Source: Siderastrea siderea (taxonomy: Eukaryota > Cnidaria > Anthozoa > Scleractinia > Rhizangiidae). Taken from it: a stretch of 64,000 bases of DNA. The notes beneath the pieces were generated by a model. That model was given only the letters and a program-made list of their open reading frames with translations. It was not told the DNA's origin and did not search any database. The stretch covers positions 16,199,453 through 16,263,452 of the forward strand of contig OZ034978.1 in NCBI GenBank assembly GCA_964030785.1, read 5' to 3'. Shown in pieces: positions 58,100 to 64,000 of this stretch; positions within the stretch are counted from its first letter, which is position 1, and each line of letters begins with the position of its first letter. Made by a program: the position numbers and the translations under genes.

Positions 58100-59087
58100 C
58101 TAGTCAATTTGAGGTTGTGAGACCTGTTCTTGATCGTTTTCTGATACTATAGAAGCTTTGGGCTGCACAGTCACTTTGCGCGTCTTTCGTTTTGAAAAAG
58201 GAAACCCATATTGTCTCATATAAAGAAATAAATCCAGAGTGAGCAGAATCCAGGACAAGAAACCAAATACCTGGGGGAAAAAAAAGTTTATAAGTTACTT
58301 GTTAGGAAGCAAAACATTCGCGTATAGTCTGCATCACGAGTTCTTTAGCAGAGTAGGCGATGAAGGAAGCTCAGTATTGTTTAAGGAAATGTCACTTGAG
58401 CTCTGTTTTTCACGCCTTGTTAGCTCCTTGTTTGTCTTATGGTGTACTTGGAGATCATTACAAAAGCTTCTATTGAAAAAGTACTGGTGCTTTGTATCAA
58501 AAATGAGGTAGATAACGTAAAGTATAATTGTCCTATGGATACGGGACTGATTATCACTGGTTGGGCCGCATAAACGCTAAAGATTTGTTAACAGTCCTTT
58601 TGTAACTTACCGTGGCAACGTTGATCTTGCTGCACTTGATGCACTTCGCTTGGTTCGACGAATCAGAATGATAAGCATCTCCCAGTTTAACAGCCTCCCT
58701 CACGAGCAAGCTCGAACAAATTAACAAAAGTACAGCAGTTATCAACGTGTAAATGGCCATCTGTGTGAAAACAATAATAATAAATAGATTACTTCTGGGA
58801 AGCTGGACGATGTTTACCACGGCTTTTCCCAGACTGAATCCTTGTGAAGATGAAAGGAGGCTGTTCAGCGATGCTGTTAGAAAAAAGTCCTTAACTCCTA
58901 CAATCTCTAGATTGATGGTATTGATTGATCGAGGAAGTAATTCAAGTGTTTATTTATTTATTTACTTCATTGTTGTTAATAGATTGATGCGATTATTGTT
59001 GTGACATTGCGATCTGTCTCTGAGCTTGATAAGTACCTACCAGAGACGTAAAACTGTTTTTATACTCTCAGGCTGTCGTTGCCAGTA

Positions 59088-59137
<50 letters not shown>

Positions 59138-59420
59138 AGGAAATTGTTCTGCTATCATTACTTACGAAAATATTCCAGTTTTTGGTGGATCTAGTGATTT
59201 TCTGCTGAAGGTTGAATAGAAGTGTAAGGAATAGAATCAGTGTGAGGAGGGACGACACACCCGTAATGACAATATACATTATGTCTGCTATCGTTGTGTT
59301 GCCAACCAACTTGACGTAATGTAGCAGTGCGCCAAGACCAGTTGCAAGGCTCACCTGCGAGAAGAAATAACCAGCCATAAGACACCAAACCTTATCCCAA
59401 GCCAGTTGTTTAACGGCCAT
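58100..59420 (-). CDS. Four-helix membrane protein, MARVEL-domain-like, 3 exons
   Basis: Exons in reading order: 59420-59166, 58760-58611, 58270-58100. They give 191 residues, all phase 0. Four membrane helices are clear: about 11-36, 44-70, 86-109 and 136-157. A short Cys pair (KCIKCSK, near 124-130) precedes helix 4, and the basic C-terminus runs to VSQPQID. The ending VFGFLSWILLTLDLFLYMRQ resembles the last helix of MARVEL proteins (MAL, plasmolipin, CMTM), which organise lipid-rich membranes and traffic, but the match is by pattern only. An internal CAG|GTGAGC near 59354 looks like a donor site. It is read through here because helix 1 needs the sequence that follows. Intron 1 holds a (TCA)n microsatellite. 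Confidence 0.75.
59088..59136 (+). repeat. (ATG)n microsatellite
   Basis: About 16 trinucleotide units in intron 1 of the MARVEL-like gene. A poly-His reading on the minus strand is a repeat artefact beyond the donor site at 59161-59165. Confidence 0.9.
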
Positions 59421-60464
59421 TCAGTTTGCATTCACAATGGCGAGGGAAATGAATGACAATAAGAGATTCGCGATTTTGTTATTATGGTGAAATTTTCTGA
59501 ATATGTTCAAAGGTATCTGAAAAAAACATCGCTCAGCACAACTCTATGAATGTGCCAGGACCTTACACATGTGCATGCGGGTAGGGCTCATCAGCATGTC
59601 ATATCCAAGCATGTCAAGCGTCAGAGTCTCATGGACACATCATTAATCGACTTCGTCGTTTACTCCAGAAGGGACAAGGTTGGTTCAGCAGCTCCTGCGC
59701 ACAAGCCAAACAGGATCAGTGGCTGAGGACCTCAGAACAACTCTTAAAGGCTACGCGTTTGAAAATGTGGACCATGTGTGTCGGCTGGTACTCGTGCAAG
59801 ATGCATCACCTTTGAATGTACTTTACTTGCCTTATTTTGTTTATCGACATAATTTTATACGTACCATCTCTGAAGATTTTAAGATCCCAGCAAATGATCG
59901 GAGAAAATCCTTGTTGATGTGTTGTCGTAAGTTCCAACTTCTTCTCCTCGAAAAGCATGGAGTCGATTTTCCCTCCATTTCTGATGAAAAGAGAGAAACA
60001 TGAAAATGAAACAATTTCGACTGAACATGTTATGTACATTTTGCAGATGATTCAATACATTGGTAACTTGGAAAAACTGATTCCACCATTGCCCACTTTC
60101 GAATATTGTATACTTGAAAAACTTCTCATCCTTGCACTTCCATCGCACTACCATCCCTAATATTTACCAACAAACAACACAATTGACAAGTTTCCTAAAA
60201 TGAACAGATAGATAAGTAAATAAATAAATAAATAAGAACTAGATAAACGGATAAATAAAATAACAAAATACGATGAGATGCACAATGACTAACAAAGCGG
60301 TTCTTTTTCAATAATGTTATTGCCAACTCTAACATCATTATAAGATTCCAACGGAAAATATCCCCCTGTGATGAGATGATATAGATCAAGATTTTAGCTA
60401 GCCACCCTCCCTCCCCCCCCCCCCCCCCTTCTCTGATCCCTCCCTTCTCTTCCTCCTCTTCCCC
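59421..60464. other. Intergenic, no supported gene
   Basis: Open frames near 59680-60003 (plus) and 59879-60154 (minus) have no recognisable family or splice partners. A C-rich run lies at about 60413-60428. Confidence 0.4.
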
Positions 60465-60779
60465 TTAGAATTTGATTGAGTTGGTATCTTCATGGTGTCC
60501 TTTACCCATCTGGGTAGATAGAAAAAAGTTGGGAATATATTAGCTTCTCATAGCTGTTCGGGCCAAACCACCCTTTTGGTCTTCAGTTCTTTGTACCAGG
60601 GCTCTACTGAGCCAGTTGTTCTTTATAGGAAAAGTATCCGTTCGTTGTAAACAAAGAAAAGCTTTAGGTCTCCACCTTACCAGGAAATTGTTTTGCCTCA
60701 AGGAAGCCATATACAACGAAGCATTCTTCTTGATCTCATCGTTTGCGGAAAGGTTCAATATTGTTCTATAACAAGCGTT
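60465..60779 (-). CDS. Candidate last two exons of an unknown minus-strand gene
   Basis: Exon 60779-60681 (99 nt, phase 0) reads NACYRTILNLSANDEIKKNA... to RQNNFL, with acceptor TATTTCAG and donor GTAAGG. Exon 60509-60465 reads MGKGHHEDTNSIKF then stop, with acceptor CTATCTACCCAG. The NLS..D.IKKNA stretch resembles armadillo-type helical repeats. No upstream exon was found in the window, so the gene is partial or the exons are chance. Confidence 0.4.
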
Positions 60780-61210
60780 CTGAAATACAAATATGCGTAT
60801 TAAGTTATTTTTTAAGAAGCTCTCTTAAGGTATCCTGTAGGGAGTTGAGGATTGCAATAAATTGCTTTTTATTATTAGTTCATGTATGACGAAGTATAAG
60901 ATTTTTGTGAACGAGTGATCTGAAAGCTTTTAAATCGCCATTGTTTTCTAACAATTTTCAAAGCTCTACGAGAACTACGATTTGCTACAAATTTTGGAAG
61001 AACCATAAACAAAGACATACAATATTGAGTATTTTAGTTCCCTTTCTGATTCAGAATACCATCAACAAGTTAAAGTTAGTTATCTATTTCGGGTGAAAAG
61101 GGTTTTTAACAACTTGTTTTTAGTGTGACGTTCTAATTATTTAGAAGTAACAGAGACCGTAGATAAGGCATAAGGATATGTATGTTTATTGATAGGATAC
61201 AGCAGTAACG
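60780..61210. other. Non-coding stretch
   Basis: AT-rich with no exon or repeat that I can support. If the exons at 60465-60779 are real, this is intron. Confidence 0.4.
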
Positions 61211-61390
61211 CAGGGGCAGATCCGGGGGGGTAGATTATGTGGCTAGCCAATCCCCTTTTTGGGGTCGTTTAAGCTTGAAATTAAGAAAGGGAACAGACCT
61301 ATCACTGCAGAAGTTGCCTCCGATTGTTCCGATATCGTTCTGTGAGGTCAGCTCACCGCCCCCTTTAAAAATCCTGGATTCGCCATTGTA
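61211..61390. mobile_element. Possible short hAT-like fragment
   Basis: It starts CAGGGGCAGATCCGGGGG and ends AATCCTGGATTCGCCATTG, an imperfect inverted pair of the CAGGGGC..ATCC type common in non-autonomous hAT elements. No clear duplication. Confidence 0.4.
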
Positions 61391-62890
61391 CTGATACAAT
61401 TCACAATGTTTTATTGCAGTTTGGAAAAGTCCTGGGAAAGAACCTTCCAAACGTGACCATGGCTACCTGATCATTGTACATACACCTCAATCAGTTTCCC
61501 ATATCGAATGATCATGTATGCTCTAGTTACAAAAACTACTGAGCAACGACCCTCTTATCGGCTCAATAGCTGTTTACTGTATTTCAGGATAGTATAGTAA
61601 TTTTGTAGCTGTGAACCCAAATCCCAAAGTTTCACGGAAAAAGGCTACATAAAGATTGATTAACGGATGGAGAATTACGCTTTGTTGCAAATTTTGGAGA
61701 GGAAATCAATTTCACACATAAGGCGTGCCTCTAGTACTACAGGCTTGCAAAAACGAATGAATGCAGCATATATTAGCCGGGCCAAAAAACATCATCTTTT
61801 GTTAAAATGACATGAAAAGTGAAACAGCTGCAACACTGCCATGCTAGTATTTTGTCAAAATTTGAATAATTAGGAAGCAAAGTACGCTGTCTCTCTTGAC
61901 TGGTACCTCGGTGACAATTACTTGCATGAATTCGCCGGAGCAAAACAGGATTGACAATAGGTCGACTTAACACTACCAAATTGTTTTATTTAACTCAACA
62001 CGGGACGTAAAAAAATTAGGCATGAAGTTATCCGTTAAACTAGTGAAATAGCAAACAATAACGCTATCGAAAAAGCCTCAACTGCAAACATAATATTTTC
62101 AATTGATATATATTTTCAAATCGCTCTACTTAATAAAATTTTGCAATCGAAAGATAAAATAAAAATACTAAATTCAAGTTAAAGCCAGAAGTTGGTCAGC
62201 ATGTTTTGTCGCATAGTAACTAACAAAGGTGAACTGCTTTGAATGGCGGTATATGTTTTTCTGGAATACATTCTGGCTATAATCCAAAACATTAACATAC
62301 ATTTTTGCAGAATACAATATTCGCGTGTGAAAACCAAAAAGCAATCGAAAATTCAAAAGCTTTGCCATATATAAATTAATCAAAACGTCGACTAGCAACA
62401 AAACCCGAACTTCGTATCAAGAATCGGTTTTAAGACTTCCTATTCTCAATCGGTTACGTAAGTAATATAAATCATAATTTACTTGCCTCACAAAAACCGT
62501 CTATAGTGAACACGTTTTCCGTAAACGTCTACTTAAAGGAAAAATAAAAAAAAATGCTTAACCATGATCTTTTACCTTACCTGTCATATTTTTATGTTCC
62601 GTTATTTCCAAGTTAAATGTGAAACATTCTGGTCATTTCCAAATTTTGACATGTTTTGCCTTTGTGTGAAATGATTAATGTCTCAAAGTCCTTGCCAGAA
62701 AATTTTCACCTGGCGAAGCTTTTGTTGACCGCGTCACAGGGTTAGCAAACAGTGATGGTTGTCAGCGGCCAGTAGATAATTAATAATGTCGTCAATGCGG
62801 GGGAAACAAAATATAAGCTTAATAGTCTAAAATGCTATCTTATATGCCCACACCAGGTTGGCATATATAATACTTATCCATTTGGGCTAG
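61391..62890. other. Non-coding stretch
   Basis: AT-rich. No exon, RNA gene or repeat was recognised. Confidence 0.4.
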
Positions 62891-62899
62891 AGCAACTGT

Positions 62900-62913
62900 G
62901 TTGCCATAGCAAT
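62900..62913. promoter_or_regulatory. RFX X-box-like site
   Basis: GTTGCCATAGCAAT closely fits the imperfect palindrome bound by RFX factors (GTTGCC, two-base spacer, RGYAAC). It lies 106 bases upstream of the candidate first exon at 63019. RFX sites near starts often mark ciliary genes. Confidence 0.4.
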
Positions 62914-63018
62914 AATCGCACTATTATTTTATTGAAATTGTGAACTGGGTGTAAAATGAATTGAAAACGAGTTCGTTGAAATGTAAATGTTTTGCTTCAA
63001 AATGTTTGAAGCGGTCCG

Positions 63019-63082
63019 ATGATAGCTTCAATTCTGTGGATTATTTTATTTGCATTTTTAATCCCAACGTATTTATTTCTAG
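63019..63082 (+). CDS. Candidate first coding exon with signal peptide or membrane anchor
   Basis: It reads MIASILWIILFAFLIPTYLF and L, then a strong donor G|GTATGT in phase 1. The hydrophobic stretch suits a signal peptide or a first membrane helix. Further exons would lie beyond position 64000. Could be chance in AT-rich DNA. Confidence 0.35.
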
Positions 63083-63747
63083 GTATGTTTGACATTTTAT
63101 GCAGTTGCTAAGCAGATAGTCAAAAACAGCGCTTGGAATGACGTTATTAAACTACTGAAAACAAATATTTAGTCTGGGTTATCACAACCAGCAATCATTT
63201 TTGCCACTGTAATAACATAACAACTATAAACAAGGAATTTAGCTTTTGAACACGTTGTAGGCAAACAATTTTCTGTGATTTAAGACGCAAAACAATCATT
63301 TTGTGACACGTGTTATTGTTAGACTAAAATGAATCAATGCACGAGAGTTTACTATTCAATTAACAAGCTTGGAAGACTAAAGAGACCCTAACGGTTTACA
63401 GGGTTTCGCAAATCCTTTTGATTAACTTAAATTTTGGGTAGCTTTGTGTAAGGTATTAAGAAATAACCACTAAAAACGTACAGTTTGGACAATTCCAACA
63501 TTCGTTTTGTAAACAAAATAGATAGCGAAAGTGGTGACGGTGATAATTCATCGTAATTCGTATTCCATTTAAAGAAAGCAAAGTTGCTGAACGCTTGATG
63601 ACTAAGGGAATGCTATTCAAGATATTAACCCTATTTATTTAACGTGGGATTTTTGATGTTCTGAGACTGGGTCCTTAACTCCGAAAGTATTGAAGCTAGA
63701 TCACGATAACAAAACTTCGAGGTTACATGGTATGTCCAAAAATGTTT

Positions 63748-64000
63748 GAGGCAGTAGCCGAGTGGTTAGGGCGCCGGACTTGAAATCCGGGGGTCCAGGG
63801 CTCAAGTCTCGCTGTGACCGCTATCTGGAGTTGTTTCACGGCCGACCCAAGTTCAACTCCTCGACCACAGTAAATAGCCAACTGGTCTGCCCGTTGGGAT
63901 TTTTAACTTGTTATGATCAGTTTAAAATACTTGTTTCTAGCACCTTGCTTTAATCACTTGCGAAGGTAAATAAAGGACATTTATTTGTTTATTTATTTAT
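63748..64000 (+). mobile_element. tRNA-Ser-derived SINE, runs to the window end
   Basis: The head GGCAGTAGCCGAGTGG with GGACTTGAAATCC (anticodon loop TGA, Ser-like) and a decayed B box GGCTCAAGTCT is clearly tRNA-derived. The acceptor and T arms are mutated, so it is not a working tRNA. The body follows, with AATAGCCAACTGGTCTGCCC and a TTTAT-rich tail. A second tRNA-like word, AGTTCAACTCC, lies in the body. Confidence 0.8.

Noticed and set aside
59037..59165. C-terminal poly-His extension of the MARVEL-like protein
   Set aside because: It lies beyond a clear donor site; splicing to 58760 restores a four-helix protein with consistent phase.

Overview
This is a eukaryotic, animal-type window: intron-rich genes with GT-AG splice sites, long introns full of small transposons, microsatellites and tRNA-derived SINEs, and single-copy metazoan genes. 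The repeat families (SINEs with a tRNA-like head, many TTAA-, TA- and TAA-flanked MITEs, a DIRS/Ngaro-type retrotransposon, a RecQ-like helicase inside an inverted-repeat element) suggest a cnidarian, most likely a stony coral or other hexacoral. That placement is inference from pattern, not from a search.

Layout. 0.3-5.4 kb: an element bounded by 80-bp inverted repeats that holds a broken RecQ-like helicase. 5.4-8.5 kb: low-complexity and duplicated sequence. 8.6-9.5 kb: an intronless class A GPCR. 10.5-11.3 kb: an interspersed repeat found again at 25.1 kb. 12.12-18.95 kb: a nearly complete tyrosine-recombinase retrotransposon (gag with intron, RT-RNase H, YR) with the split direct repeats A1...B1-A2-B2. 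20.0-29.1 kb: the SPRING1 gene (5 exons), whose second intron holds nested transposons. 30.0-49.1 kb: a 17-exon gene for a 1134-residue protein with a degenerate TBC domain and a beta-rich, possibly C2-like segment; I do not recognise it by name. 50.5-55.7 kb (minus strand): an ARL6IP4 orthologue in 5 exons, including a 34-nt microexon. 56.0-56.9 kb: a tRNA-like array. 58.1-59.4 kb (minus): a three-exon, four-helix MARVEL-like membrane protein. 60.5-60.8 kb (minus): two candidate terminal exons. 63.0 kb: a candidate signal-peptide first exon. 63.75 kb to the end: a tRNA-derived SINE.

The host genes look like unrelated housekeeping or membrane genes, with no operon logic. Every exon chain reported here for SPRING1, the TBC-like gene, ARL6IP4 and the MARVEL-like gene keeps one reading frame across all junctions, which is the main support for the models.

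The most unusual element is a pair of concatemeric tRNA-like arrays (39.02-41.71 kb inside intron 8 of the TBC-like gene, and 56.04-56.87 kb). Each unit of about 247 bp has intact Pol III A and B boxes and a hairpin around a T-run. Both arrays are flanked by 12-bp direct repeats, end at the same sequence and carry an inverted left part. This looks like reverse transcription and insertion of multimeric RNA with twin-priming-like inversion, similar in layout to retrozymes but without a visible hammerhead core.
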